A stretch of 64,000 bases of DNA from assembly GCF_017744115.1 (NCBI RefSeq), contig NZ_JAGHQW010000006.1, forward strand, positions 1 through 64,000. Direction: 5' to 3'. Shown here in pieces: positions 26,091-35,819 of the stretch. The notes under the pieces are model-generated. The model made no database searches, had not been told where the DNA came from, and was given only the letters and a program-made list of their open reading frames with translations. The translations under genes and the position numbers were made by a program. The first letter of the stretch is position 1. Every line of letters starts with the position of its first letter. Source of the DNA: Salinisphaera sp. G21_0. GTDB lineage: Bacteria > Pseudomonadota > Gammaproteobacteria > Pseudomonadales > Endozoicomonadaceae.

Positions 26091-26756
26091 TCAAGAGCCT
26101 GTCTTAGCCTCTGCAATAAGACGAATGGTCGTTTCTGTCAGCAAACTGACCGAACGCCAGAACTGACTTTTTTCTGTTTGCAATTCAGGCTCACTCTTTT
26201 GCAGTTGCAGCAAACTCTCTTGCAGTGCTTTCGGGCATACCGCAGGACGGCAGGGGGCTTCTAGCCCCTGGTAGTTCTCCCGGTAAAAACGGGGCCAGTC
26301 AAACAGTATGCCGGGGTCAGCTTTGCCACGAAAGCCGGCAATATGCTCATGACCAAGCACCCTCTCAGGGTCGCGCAAATCAGGATAGTGTTCTTTGAAC
26401 CTGGCCATCACCTGCTGCAACGACCGGTACTGTGCTTCGGTAAACGGGAATACATTACCGTTATAATTCACCAGCTCGATGCCAATAGAGCAGTCATTTA
26501 ACCCCTGAACGCCTTCCCACTCACTAACCCCTGCATGCCAACCGCGATAGACATGGCCATCCAGACAGTCAACCAGTTCATAAATCTCACCATCCGTATC
26601 GATCACCAGATGTGAAGACGCACAGGACTCAGGGTTCATAAAAATGTCCAGCGTATCTTTCAGGTCTACCGCTGTATAATGAATTACCAGATAATCCACA
26701 GGAATTAACCAGTCATCCCTGTTCGCAGTTTTTACCCTGTTCACATTCAGAGTCAT
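26091..26756 (-). CDS. N-acetylmuramoyl-L-alanine amidase (Amidase_2, AmpD-like)
   Basis: Zinc amidase that cleaves the MurNAc-L-Ala bond in peptidoglycan fragments. 221 residues. Family landmarks are LVIHYTA (zinc His), SSHLVIDTDGEIYELVDC, YRGWHAGVSEWEG, DCSIGIELVNY (catalytic Glu), and VLGHEHIAGFRGKADPG (zinc His/Asp with the Lys-x-Asp-Pro-Gly motif). No signal peptide is visible, so a cytosolic cell-wall-recycling role is likely. The C-terminal ~55 residues are helical and not part of the core domain. Confidence 0.88.
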   Translation of the reverse strand: MTLNVNRVKTANRDDWLIPVDYLVIHYTAVDLKDTLDIFMNPESCASSHLVIDTDGEIYELVDCLDGHVYRGWHAGVSEWEGVQGLNDCSIGIELVNYNGNVFPFTEAQYRSLQQVMARFKEHYPDLRDPERVLGHEHIAGFRGKADPGILFDWPRFYRENYQGLEAPCRPAVCPKALQESLLQLQKSEPELQTEKSQFWRSVSLLTETTIRLIAEAKTGS

Positions 26757-26860
26757 AAGCTCGCAGCCAGCCAGATATCAATCAACTTATCATTGTCTGA
26801 TTATCCAGAGACTGCAAGCGGTCACGATGTAACGATAAAGAAATTTTTGGAGGATAAACC

Positions 26861-27262
26861 ATGGCCAAAGGGCTATTAAAGCATCAGGAGCGACAGAGTG
26901 CCCTGAGTTTGCTGGGAAAGGATCTGGCACGGCGGGCAAAATCGAAATGTGAACTGTGTGAAGCGTCCGGCGTTCCACTGTCCATCTATGAGATAGAGCC
27001 TGTTCCCGGCGAACCAGATTACGACTACTGTCTGATGCTCTGTGAAACCTGCAAAACGCAACTGGAGCAGCCAAAACGTCTGGAACCCAACCACTGGCGA
27101 TGCCTGACTAAAAGTATCTGGAGCCAGATACCCGCCGTTCAGGTGGTTTCTCTTCGACTGCTAAGAAAATTATCGGAAAAACAGGACTGGGCTATCGAAG
27201 CGCTGGAGCATGCTTACCTTGAGCCTGACATTGAGCAGTGGGCAGACGCCGCAAAAATCTGA
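26861..27262 (+). CDS. PhnA-like zinc-ribbon protein
   Basis: 133 residues. Two CxxC pairs (C30/C33 in KCELCEASG and C61/C64 in LCETCKTQ) form a zinc ribbon like that at the N-terminus of PhnA/YjdM proteins. The family is often named after phosphonate use, but its role is not established. GGAGG lies about ten bases before the ATG. Convergent with the large gene at 27315, with a strong terminator between. Confidence 0.75.
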   Translation: MAKGLLKHQERQSALSLLGKDLARRAKSKCELCEASGVPLSIYEIEPVPGEPDYDYCLMLCETCKTQLEQPKRLEPNHWRCLTKSIWSQIPAVQVVSLRLLRKLSEKQDWAIEALEHAYLEPDIEQWADAAKI

Positions 27263-27271
27263 AAAGGGAGC

Positions 27272-27306
27272 AAAAAAAGAGCCATTTATTGTTCAATAAA
27301 TGGCTC
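27272..27306 (-). terminator. rho-independent terminator between convergent genes
   Basis: GAGCCATTTAT (27279-27289) pairs perfectly with ATAAATGGCTC (27296-27306). On the minus strand it is followed directly by seven T (27272-27278 as A). It is a textbook terminator for the 1428-residue gene and may also stop the PhnA-like transcript. Confidence 0.85.
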
Positions 27307-27314
27307 AGCGTTCT

Positions 27315-30300
27315 TTAATCTTTTCGCTTTAACATCACCAAAGCTATCTGGCTATCAAGCACTTTTAGCTTTCTTTCGGCTTCTCTGAAGTGCCTATGAA
27401 TGCCATTGACCTTTTGGTCAGCAAGTTGTAGCGCGGCTTCTGTATTCTGATCCGGCATCGTAACCACCATAGGAATCGTAACATCTTTTTCACTATCGCC
27501 CATGGAGTCGGTATAGTGAAGCAGCCCATTTTTACGATCTCTTAGCCAGGCTAAAAAGTGGCTTTCAGCAATCGTAACCATGGCATCGGCTCCATAAGTG
27601 ATTTTTTTGTCACCTTGCAACGTGGGCAGGCTAACATCCTTTTGCCAGTCTAATTTACACCTTTTGTGTTTACCCTCATTAGGTATGATCATGAATATGA
27701 CTTCCGGACAATCATCTTTTCCCTCCGGTAAAAGTGCTTTTAAAGCACCGTTACTATATTTATCCTTCAAGCCATCAATAAAGATATCGATCAAATCTTG
27801 AAAGTTATCCGCTCTCTTTATTTTCGTTGTTATTAAATTTCCTGCAAATGGAGTGTTTCTTGAATACCCGGTCAGCACTTCTTCAACTTTGATTCTTTCT
27901 CCGTTTTCAACTTTATCTGACTCTCTGGAACGAACGAAAGGAGTATCACTTAGACAGTGTTTATCCATTCCAATGATGATTTTCTCGGACAGATTTCCGT
28001 CCTCATCAAAGTACTCGAAAATCTTGCGTTTTACACCATTATCTACATGATGGTGCTCAAACGTCAGTTTTAAACTCAGGATGTCATTTTCATTATGATA
28101 ATATTTAATAGTCTCTCCGGTAACATTCCTGTTGTACTCATGAGGTTTGGTTTCACTTTTTTTGAGTTTTAAATTTCCAGGAACTTCTTCATCCTTTACG
28201 GTAACATCAAAATTTTTTGATTTTTTTGCAGTTCTTTCTAATTCTTTACGATCATGATGCATCTCAATCAAGGTGACTTTTTGTTTGAGTGACATGGGTA
28301 CACGCTGTAATTGCGATATACTTTGTAACGGCTCGGCTTCAGTATTCAAATACCCATAGATTTCACTGAGCATCTTGTTTATAAGCTCATTGTGTTCCAG
28401 TTGTTCTCCAAATGGTACAAATTTCAAATCCTTAAGATTAGCTTTAGTTAGTTGTTGACCTTCAACCAGAGGAGTGCCTCTGAGAAGCATATAACCTCTA
28501 GATGGATCAGGTAGAGAGACAACCGTAGCGTATAATGAACCTTGTTTGGGAACTGCTGATATTGCTAATGAAATTGTCGCTTTTTTATTGTCAGTGTTTG
28601 TTAATTCTGCGCTATTGTCGAATGCCGATTCAACCACAAAATTTACACGCTGCCCTTTATTATTATTGAAAGCAGTATCCACAGCATCACTATTCAATGT
28701 GGCTGCTATCAGGCTAAATTGTAATCTGATATTATCAAGTTCATCATTTGAAATATATTTATCAATATCTCCACCAGTATTGAATTTCTTCAGTAGGTTA
28801 ACTAACCTTTCCAAGGATCTGGCTTTATCAAAATTCCCTGAATTATCAAGTGTTTTAATTCTATTATTGGCATCACTAATCAAGGTATCCAGCACGCCAT
28901 CATGTGAAAGACACATAAAGAAGGATGCAAGGCCACAGTTATTGTTTCTTGCTTGAATACCTGCTGCTCTTACCGTTGCTTCACCTGGATTAGTGATACT
29001 CCTGCGGGCATGAACAGCTGCGGCTCCGATATCAGGCAAAATACCCGGTTGACCGGGTCTTGCAACAAAACCATCGGTAACATCATTCGTATGACGAGAA
29101 TGACCGAATCTATTTCTGGAAACTGAAACAGGTGAACGTTGATTTTGCACAAAACCCTCGTATTTACGCTTTGGAGAAGCGGCTTGATCTGGTCGTAATG
29201 AATCCTGTTGTTTACACATTACCAGAATATTACCAAGTGACTCCCTACCCTCATGAAGGGCTGCATCAACCTGCCCGGCAGTCAGTTGAATAGTACCAAT
29301 ATTTCTCCTTATCATTTGCCTGGTAGAGGCATTCATAAGCTCAGGGCATACATTTTCAAATTTTTTAATGATGGTTTGCTTTTGCTCCTCAGTAATCCTG
29401 ACAGGCCTGGATTGATCAGGCAGCGCTGACGAAACCACCTTTTGATTCCTAAAATCATATAACAGAGAGGGAGTCGGGTCTTTTATGCCCAGGGCGACCC
29501 AAAGCTCTGCTTCCTGTCTTTGCTGATGGCCTGGGCAATGAGTAGCTTGAGATTCAGCGCGGATAAGATATTCAGTACGACCATGCTCATCTTGTTTAGT
29601 GTCTACGAGCTGCCATGAATTACGTGGACTGGATGAACTACGTGGGCTAGATGTACCTGAGCTGTGAGGAGATGAAAGAACCCCTACCTCTTCATTCATT
29701 GCCTCCGAAATAGCCTCTATTATGTCGTAACCGCCTTCATCTTCCTCAGAAAGTCTGGAGTCAGGGTCAATGGTGTGACGACCTCCAACAGCTTCTATGA
29801 CTTGTTTCGACGCGCCGGAATCAGAAATAGAATTCTCAGGGCTATCAGCATTAGACGATGCTGCTGCTAAGGCTGAACCGTGCCCAGCCTCAACAGAAGG
29901 GCCAGCGGGCGGGCTTGTTTCCCGGCGGGCATACTCCGTTTGCAATAACAGCAAAGCCTCCGGTGTACCCTGTTCCCACGGGCGTCCAGCAGCTTTTTCG
30001 ATAGTATGCTCGTCCAGGTCTAGTGAATTAATTATGTCGATAATTTTTTTACGAGTCTCCACATCCAGGACATAAGTTCCAAGATTTCGGGCTATTCGTA
30101 CTACCTGATCTTCAGTTGCATGCCCCAAGTGTTTAGAGTCAGCTTCCGGTGAACTCTGAGTTACCCGCTGAGCAGGCCTGTGTGGAACGTTTGTCAAGGC
30201 AGCATCGGACCTTGCCGAGGTTACCGGTGCTGGAGACCTGCTGCCCGCTCCCGGCATTGGATGCTTTCGCCTTGCTCCGCTGGGCTCTGGCGCTTTCGGT

Positions 30301-31601
30301 AGATTCATGCCTTCTGTCAAAGCGGAAGTGGCAGCAACTTTTGCTTCAGGCCTGATTGGCCGGAAGTGAGAGCTGGGTGGAATAAGCGGGATTTCCTGCT
30401 TTTTCTCTGCCGATGGGCGCAAACGGAAAGTGGAGGAGCCTGAAGCATTAGACGTTAGCGGAGTAGATGTATGAGCCCCTGGTAAATCAGTCTGGATAAC
30501 CGGGGGCGTAACGTTCTTCACAGCAGCACGTTGTGAACTGACCTTTGGACGCAGTTCTTCAGACTGTCTGGCATGCTTTATCCAATTGGCAGCCGCCAAG
30601 CCATTCTTGATGTCAAAGCAGAGAGATTCGGTCAGATCCTCATCTCTCAGACCCAGGAAAGCACCATCAGATTGATCTGCAACCGTTGTCAGTGGACGAT
30701 CTAGCTTATTTATAGTCGGTTGAATGTGCTCACGCTGCTGAGCCTGTGGTTTTAACCGATCTGCCCGGGAATCCTGTATTTCTCCTTGAGTTCCCATACC
30801 CGGTGATTGCCTGGATCGAGTAAGTACCGGGCATTTAATTTTTACTTTCGGGAGTTGAGGAGCGTGTGTTGCCACTGGTTGTAACGGTCTATTGGCAGCG
30901 GTTTGAGCTCGCAGGTCGTACTTGGGTGAGTATTTTTGCCTATTCCCCTCAACTGTTGACTCAGACTCCTTTGCTCTTGAGCCAGTTTCAGAATTGGGCA
31001 TCATGTCATAATTGGAAAGAATGTGTGCTTTGGCCACCTCTTCGAGGGCCAATTTGTATGGGAAAGTTAACGTCGTATCAGGTTTCAAATTCTTTAAACA
31101 CTCCATGACTGCTACCGAGTTTTGCTGTGTCGACACAGCATTATGAACCTCCTGTTCAGTTACATTACTCATAAATTGGAGTTTTGGGTGAATTCCTTTA
31201 TTGAAGATTTTACATATTACCCTGGCAATATCACTCAAAGACTTTGCAGAGGAGTCAGCGGCAGAACTCCGGTTGTGGGGTGAAGATAACCGGGTAACTG
31301 CAGTCTGTTGGCTTATTGAATAAGCAGAGGTTTTTGATGCAAGTCGAGATCCTGAAATACCGCGGATTACAGAACCGGGCCCCGTGCTGCCTGAAACTCC
31401 GGAAGGCCCCGCCAGCCTTGTTGAACAGGGACGACCTGCGAATTGCTGCGATGGAACAGGTTGTCCTGTTCTATCATTTTTAGCCTGATGTTTATAACTT
31501 TCATGAGTACCCGTTTCATGCCTGTGCCCTGTAGATTCAGAGGGTCCGGCACCAGGAGAAGAGCTTGTTGTTCCATAACCTTTATTCCCGACATTATCCA
31601 T
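27315..31601 (-). CDS. giant protein with ubiquitin-specific-protease-like (C19) C-terminal region
   Basis: 1428 residues. The first ~870 are Ser/Pro/Gln-rich, mostly disordered in appearance, with short helical patches. From about 880 a structured region starts with GIQARNNNCGLASFFMCLSH, which resembles the Cys box of USP deubiquitinases (G..N.GNTC..NS..Q.L) with Cys889. Near the end, VTIAESHFLAWLRDRKNGLL followed by HYTDSMGD resembles the USP His box (GHY.AYVR....W..FDDS) with His1348 and Asp1365. The ~460-residue spacing is longer than a minimal USP core, so insertions are present. No signal peptide. TAAGGAG precedes the ATG. The function as a host-directed deubiquitinase is inference; another papain-like cysteine protease family is the main alternative. 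Confidence 0.5.
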   Translation of the reverse strand: MDNVGNKGYGTTSSSPGAGPSESTGHRHETGTHESYKHQAKNDRTGQPVPSQQFAGRPCSTRLAGPSGVSGSTGPGSVIRGISGSRLASKTSAYSISQQTAVTRLSSPHNRSSAADSSAKSLSDIARVICKIFNKGIHPKLQFMSNVTEQEVHNAVSTQQNSVAVMECLKNLKPDTTLTFPYKLALEEVAKAHILSNYDMMPNSETGSRAKESESTVEGNRQKYSPKYDLRAQTAANRPLQPVATHAPQLPKVKIKCPVLTRSRQSPGMGTQGEIQDSRADRLKPQAQQREHIQPTINKLDRPLTTVADQSDGAFLGLRDEDLTESLCFDIKNGLAAANWIKHARQSEELRPKVSSQRAAVKNVTPPVIQTDLPGAHTSTPLTSNASGSSTFRLRPSAEKKQEIPLIPPSSHFRPIRPEAKVAATSALTEGMNLPKAPEPSGARRKHPMPGAGSRSPAPVTSARSDAALTNVPHRPAQRVTQSSPEADSKHLGHATEDQVVRIARNLGTYVLDVETRKKIIDIINSLDLDEHTIEKAAGRPWEQGTPEALLLLQTEYARRETSPPAGPSVEAGHGSALAAASSNADSPENSISDSGASKQVIEAVGGRHTIDPDSRLSEEDEGGYDIIEAISEAMNEEVGVLSSPHSSGTSSPRSSSSPRNSWQLVDTKQDEHGRTEYLIRAESQATHCPGHQQRQEAELWVALGIKDPTPSLLYDFRNQKVVSSALPDQSRPVRITEEQKQTIIKKFENVCPELMNASTRQMIRRNIGTIQLTAGQVDAALHEGRESLGNILVMCKQQDSLRPDQAASPKRKYEGFVQNQRSPVSVSRNRFGHSRHTNDVTDGFVARPGQPGILPDIGAAAVHARRSITNPGEATVRAAGIQARNNNCGLASFFMCLSHDGVLDTLISDANNRIKTLDNSGNFDKARSLERLVNLLKKFNTGGDIDKYISNDELDNIRLQFSLIAATLNSDAVDTAFNNNKGQRVNFVVESAFDNSAELTNTDNKKATISLAISAVPKQGSLYATVVSLPDPSRGYMLLRGTPLVEGQQLTKANLKDLKFVPFGEQLEHNELINKMLSEIYGYLNTEAEPLQSISQLQRVPMSLKQKVTLIEMHHDRKELERTAKKSKNFDVTVKDEEVPGNLKLKKSETKPHEYNRNVTGETIKYYHNENDILSLKLTFEHHHVDNGVKRKIFEYFDEDGNLSEKIIIGMDKHCLSDTPFVRSRESDKVENGERIKVEEVLTGYSRNTPFAGNLITTKIKRADNFQDLIDIFIDGLKDKYSNGALKALLPEGKDDCPEVIFMIIPNEGKHKRCKLDWQKDVSLPTLQGDKKITYGADAMVTIAESHFLAWLRDRKNGLLHYTDSMGDSEKDVTIPMVVTMPDQNTEAALQLADQKVNGIHRHFREAERKLKVLDSQIALVMLKRKD

Positions 31602-32022
31602 TTTTAACTCCTTAAATACTCTGGAAAGATTTTTTTACCGTATGAGGTGTAAATCAGCCTAAGGATTTCCTGTATTCCACAAGGACTTAATGTTTTGCTT
31701 ACTTCAAGCAACGGTCATTGTATTCATTAAGAAATCACATCTTAAACCTGATTAAGTTCTAATGATTTTCCAACTACTTTGATCAATATTGAGGACAATA
31801 GTTCATTTAAGAAATAAATATACCAGGATAGAAAATCCCCCAATACTATTAAGTTATTGATATTTGGTTAACTACTTAATTGATCCACTTCTTGGCAGTC
31901 CATTTTAAATCACTGATTTAAAAAGGTGAGCCAATGAGCAGTAAGGGATTTCACCATTTCGCAGAATATAAACCAAATCAGAAGCTTGCACTCTGAGCCG
32001 GGAGGGCTTTATAGTCATTATC
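31602..32022. other. AT-rich divergent intergenic region
   Basis: 421 bp between the divergent 1428-residue gene and fliO, with no gene. It is strongly AT-rich, as expected for promoters of both sides, with several TATAAT-like strings (for example around 31808-31825), none with a clear -35. Confidence 0.35.
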
Positions 32023-32481
32023 ATGAGACAATTATGCAAATATTACACTTTCCTGTTATTTCTGCCCGCCAGCTTGATGGCAGAGACAGCAGAGCCTGCC
32101 AATCCGGTCAGTGAGCTGGATCTGTTTCAGGTTGTCATGCCCATGCTGATAGTGGTCAGCCTGATTTTTGCGTTGGCCTGGCTGGTCAAGCGGCTTAACC
32201 CCAAACTGCCGGCCATGGGAAAAGATATCGAGTTATTATCCAGTGCGCCTCTAACCAATCAGTCACGCCTGACTCTGGTTCGGGTGAGTGGCAAAGATCT
32301 TCTTATTGGCATCACACCTAACCAAATCACTCTGCTGAAAGATTTTGATGCCCCGGTCGTCGAAAGAAGTCAGATCAAAGGGCAGACGGATCTGGCAGAG
32401 CAGTTTAAAAAACTCCTGCGCTCCAAAACGGATGGTGATAAATCCTCTGAGATAGCGGATGGTTCAGGGAGCCACGATTAA
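32023..32481 (+). CDS. fliO: flagellar biosynthesis protein FliO
   Basis: Small inner-membrane assembly factor for the flagellar type III export gate (FliP ring). 152 residues: a signal-like hydrophobic start (FLLFLPASLMAE), one membrane helix at about 36-58 (VVMPMLIVVSLIFALAWLVK), then a cytoplasmic FliO domain (IELLSSAPLTNQSRLTLVRV...LLIGITPNQITLL). FliO normally lies in a fliLMNOPQR-flhB run; here it stands alone between unrelated genes. Confidence 0.85.
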   Translation: MRQLCKYYTFLLFLPASLMAETAEPANPVSELDLFQVVMPMLIVVSLIFALAWLVKRLNPKLPAMGKDIELLSSAPLTNQSRLTLVRVSGKDLLIGITPNQITLLKDFDAPVVERSQIKGQTDLAEQFKKLLRSKTDGDKSSEIADGSGSHD

Positions 32482-32608
32482 CAGCCCAGTTAATCCACTC
32501 ATCTTGATCTTCGGGGCTTTACTGCCTGACTGTTGTTTTCGGTTTTTCCACACCTGCTTGTAAACAAATAAACTTATTCATAACTGGCAACAGGACTTAT
32601 ACAGGTAA

Positions 32609-32637
32609 CGCACAGGTTATCCACATAAACCTGTGCG
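32609..32637. promoter_or_regulatory. perfect inverted repeat enclosing a DnaA box
   Basis: CGCACAGGTT (32609-32618) and AACCTGTGCG (32628-32637) form a perfect 10-bp inverted repeat. The consensus DnaA box TTATCCACA spans 32617-32625, overlapping the left arm and loop. It lies between fliO and the convergent gene at 32655. It could terminate one of them (there is no U-tract), or bind DnaA. Another perfect box is at 33195-33203. Confidence 0.4.
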
Positions 32638-32654
32638 CAACCTGTCAATGCCTC

Positions 32655-33101
32655 CTAGCGTTCCATCATTTGTGATATCAACATCATCATCTTCATTTCC
32701 GTCAGACAGATCTGCTGTAAGGATTGCCGGTTATCTTCACTGAGATACCCCAGACATTCGTTTTGCTCATCCCGATCGTGCCATTTTCCAGCGGCCATAT
32801 TATCCGGGTAGTAATGCAACAGCTTCTCCTGCAGACCCTGGTGTTTTTCCTGCATGACCATCAGCATACCGATCAGCACTGCAGGTGTGTCTCTCGATAT
32901 TTCCTGGCGCAACTTGAGGTAATTAAAGTAGAGCATGATGATACGCTCGGTACTGTCCCGCAGGCATAACAGACAGAGGTAGGATTCATCCTCAATGGGA
33001 AGCGAATCGGCAGAGACCGCAGTCGCCACTCCTTCCAAACTGTCTTCCCGTGCAGACGGTCCACTGAGCCCTTTGACATCGCCATCAATTACCCACGCCA
33101 T
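32655..33101 (-). CDS. conserved-looking small protein of unknown function
   Basis: 148 residues preceded by a strong GGAGG. Not recognised. It is acidic, with a C-terminal helical half (LLHYYPDNMAAGKW, LSEDNRQSLQQICLTEMKMMMLI) rich in Met. No membrane helix or signal peptide. It follows ybbP on the same strand by 171 bp, a gap holding a DnaA box, so co-transcription is uncertain. Confidence 0.55.
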   Translation of the reverse strand: MAWVIDGDVKGLSGPSAREDSLEGVATAVSADSLPIEDESYLCLLCLRDSTERIIMLYFNYLKLRQEISRDTPAVLIGMLMVMQEKHQGLQEKLLHYYPDNMAAGKWHDRDEQNECLGYLSEDNRQSLQQICLTEMKMMMLISQMMER

Positions 33102-33272
33102 CGTAACCTCCTTCCCTGAGGTAATGTTTTCTTCAGGTTAATCCAGATAGTGAACAGATTTCCACAGTTTCCCTGATCAACTCCCTGAATGAGCTGTGGA
33201 TAAGTCCTTTTATCCCTTACTGTTACTGGACAAAACAACGCCTGTTTACTTTTTGTACAGACGCAATTTGGC

Positions 33273-35819
33273 TCACACCTCCTTCAAAATATTTGCAGGA
33301 GACTGACTGATGACCCGGCGAATCCCCAGCCATCCGGCAATACCCAGAACAGCGGCACCAAACAGGGGTAATGCACACCAGATAAACCAGGCAGGTTCCC
33401 AACGCAACTGGAAAACCCGGGTATTGAGCAAATAGCTGGCAAGCTCGGTACCGCAGGCTGCCAGTAAACCTGCCAGAATACCGAACAGAACAAACTCGCC
33501 GATCTGCATGATCAAGAGCTGACGACGGGTTCCTCCCAGTGAGCGAATCAATGCGCCCTCGTGCAGGCGTTCATCAATGCTGGATTCAATCACGGACATC
33601 ATCACCAGCAACCCTGCCAATAGCAGTGCTACCAGCATTGCTTCGACAGCAATGGTTGATTGCGCCAGCATCTTTTTTACCTGATTAATCACTGCGTCCA
33701 GGTCCAGTAAGGTCATGGTGGGAAACTGAGTGACCAAACCATTGAGCAGCAGTTTATCCTCTGCATCCAGATAGAAACTGTTCAACCAGTTAGCCGGCAG
33801 ATCCTGTAAAACGGCCTCAGGAAAAATCATGTAAAAATTAGGCCGGAAAGACTCCCACTGGACCGAACGAATACTGCTTACCGTTTCAGTAAACTCATTG
33901 CCTGACACCATAAACGTCAGCCGGTCACCCAGATCAATACCCAGGTTTTCAGCAATTTCTGCCTCTATGGAAAGGCCCTCATTACTGCCGGGTTCCCACC
34001 ATTCGCCCTGTTCAATCCGGTTATTTTCCGGCAACGTTTCTGACCAGGTCATGTTCAATTCACGGTTCAGGGCGTTATGGTTCTCCTGCTCTTTGGTTAC
34101 TGCCTCCCTGACGGGCACATCATTAATGCGAACCAGACGACCACGGATAATCGGATAGAGCTGACTGGTATTCACATCATTAATGGTCAGAAACTCGGAG
34201 TATGCGTCAACTTCAGACGGCTGGATATTCATGGCAAAGTAGTTGGGCGTCTCGTCCGGCAACTCATTCTGCCAGCGATCAAGCAGATCGGTGCGCAGTA
34301 GCAGCACCACCGCCATGGCCATAAAGGTCAGGGTAAATGCCAGAAGCTGGGCCGAGGTCTTGCCTTTACCCCGGATAATCCTGCTGACCCCGGGACGCCA
34401 GAACACCGGCAGGGCAGCAAGCCTCTGACGATTGCCCAGGTGAGTAAGCAGCAATTGCACGCCCAGGGAGATCATCATCAGCACCGCTCCCGAAGCCACG
34501 GCCAGAATCAGCGCCATCACCACCTCGCCGGTGTGATACCAGAGCAGCAGAAACACCGCCATTAACGAGAAACCGTATACCAGCCAGGAAGCAGCCGGCG
34601 CAGGCGACAGGTCACGTCTTAAGACCCTCAGTGGCGAAACGTCCTGCAGCCGTAACAGTGGTGCAAGCCCAAAGCCCGCCAGGGTAATCACCCCGGTGAG
34701 CCCACCAATCACCATCGGCATGATACCCGCAGCAGGCAGCCAGGCGGGCAATACCCCCCTGAGCAACTGGACAATCCCTTCCTGAAGCAACCAGCCAATC
34801 AATACGCCGGGAAGCGCCACCAGCACCGCCACAAAAGCCAGCTCCCCAAGCAACAGTCTCAGCACCTGCTGGCGACTGGCTCCCAGGCAACGCATCACCG
34901 CACAACTATCAAAACGGCGCTCTGCAAACCGCTGGCTGGCCATGGCCACTGCAACGCCAGCCAGCAGCATCGCGGCCATACTGGCCAGGCCAAGAAACTG
35001 CTTCAGCCGCACCACCGAGTTGCGCAGATCACGTCGACTGTCGTCGGCCATCATCAATTGTTCACTGGTATCCAGACGACTTTTGGACCATGCCTTGAAT
35101 TGTTCCAGTGATGAAAGCTCTCCTGCCATCAGCGTTTTCCAGCTGACCCGGCTGCCCGGCTGGATAATGCCGGTGCTGTCCAGGTCCGCCATATTGAACA
35201 TCAGCCTGGGTGAAAAGCTGTAAAAATCACCTCCCCGATCGGTTTCCAGAGTGATTGCCCGGGTAATGGTCAGCCAGGTATTCCCCAGCATCACCTGATC
35301 GCCGATAGCCACGCCCAGTAAAGGAAAAAGCCTGGGCTCAAGCCAGGCTTCACCCGGATTGGGTGTGTCATTGACGATCTGGTCCGGGGCAAAGGGCTGA
35401 TCGGCCGTGCGAATATGCCCACGCAGTGGATAATTGTTTTCCACAGCCTTGGCAGAGACCATCTGCATTTCATCCCCGGCCATCACCACCGAGGGAAATT
35501 CAAGCACTGTGGATAACTTTAAACCCTGCTTTTTGGCTGCTTCGAGAATCACTGGCTGCACCGGTCCCGAGCTGCGAATCAACATATCCGCACCCAGTAC
35601 TTCTGCCACCTGTCGTCCAAGAGCCAGTTGCAGACGATCACTGAACAGAGCAATGGCAGTACTGACCGCAACCGCCATCAACAGTGCCGCCACCAGCAGC
35701 CAGAGTTCACCGGAGCGCCAGTCCCTGAGCAGGAAGCGCCAGGCGAGTCCGAAGGTACTTTTCGGCTTGTGGATAACCTTATTGTGCTTAAGACTTGCGG
35801 AGGAACTATTCACCGTCAT
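33273..35819 (-). CDS. ybbP: ABC transporter permease, YbbP/FtsX family
   Basis: 848 residues from the ATG at 35819, which overlaps the ybbA stop by four bases (ATGA); the open frame extends 16 codons upstream inside ybbA. Features: an N-terminal membrane helix (LWLLVAALLMAVAVSTAIALF), a long periplasmic MacB-like segment, a central cluster of about six helices (residues ~270-520), a second periplasmic region, and a final FtsX domain of three helices with SLGGTRRQLLIMQIGEFVLFG. Paired with YbbA it resembles lipoprotein- or lipid-related export systems; its substrate is unknown. Confidence 0.92.
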   Translation of the reverse strand: MTVNSSSASLKHNKVIHKPKSTFGLAWRFLLRDWRSGELWLLVAALLMAVAVSTAIALFSDRLQLALGRQVAEVLGADMLIRSSGPVQPVILEAAKKQGLKLSTVLEFPSVVMAGDEMQMVSAKAVENNYPLRGHIRTADQPFAPDQIVNDTPNPGEAWLEPRLFPLLGVAIGDQVMLGNTWLTITRAITLETDRGGDFYSFSPRLMFNMADLDSTGIIQPGSRVSWKTLMAGELSSLEQFKAWSKSRLDTSEQLMMADDSRRDLRNSVVRLKQFLGLASMAAMLLAGVAVAMASQRFAERRFDSCAVMRCLGASRQQVLRLLLGELAFVAVLVALPGVLIGWLLQEGIVQLLRGVLPAWLPAAGIMPMVIGGLTGVITLAGFGLAPLLRLQDVSPLRVLRRDLSPAPAASWLVYGFSLMAVFLLLWYHTGEVVMALILAVASGAVLMMISLGVQLLLTHLGNRQRLAALPVFWRPGVSRIIRGKGKTSAQLLAFTLTFMAMAVVLLLRTDLLDRWQNELPDETPNYFAMNIQPSEVDAYSEFLTINDVNTSQLYPIIRGRLVRINDVPVREAVTKEQENHNALNRELNMTWSETLPENNRIEQGEWWEPGSNEGLSIEAEIAENLGIDLGDRLTFMVSGNEFTETVSSIRSVQWESFRPNFYMIFPEAVLQDLPANWLNSFYLDAEDKLLLNGLVTQFPTMTLLDLDAVINQVKKMLAQSTIAVEAMLVALLLAGLLVMMSVIESSIDERLHEGALIRSLGGTRRQLLIMQIGEFVLFGILAGLLAACGTELASYLLNTRVFQLRWEPAWFIWCALPLFGAAVLGIAGWLGIRRVISQSPANILKEV

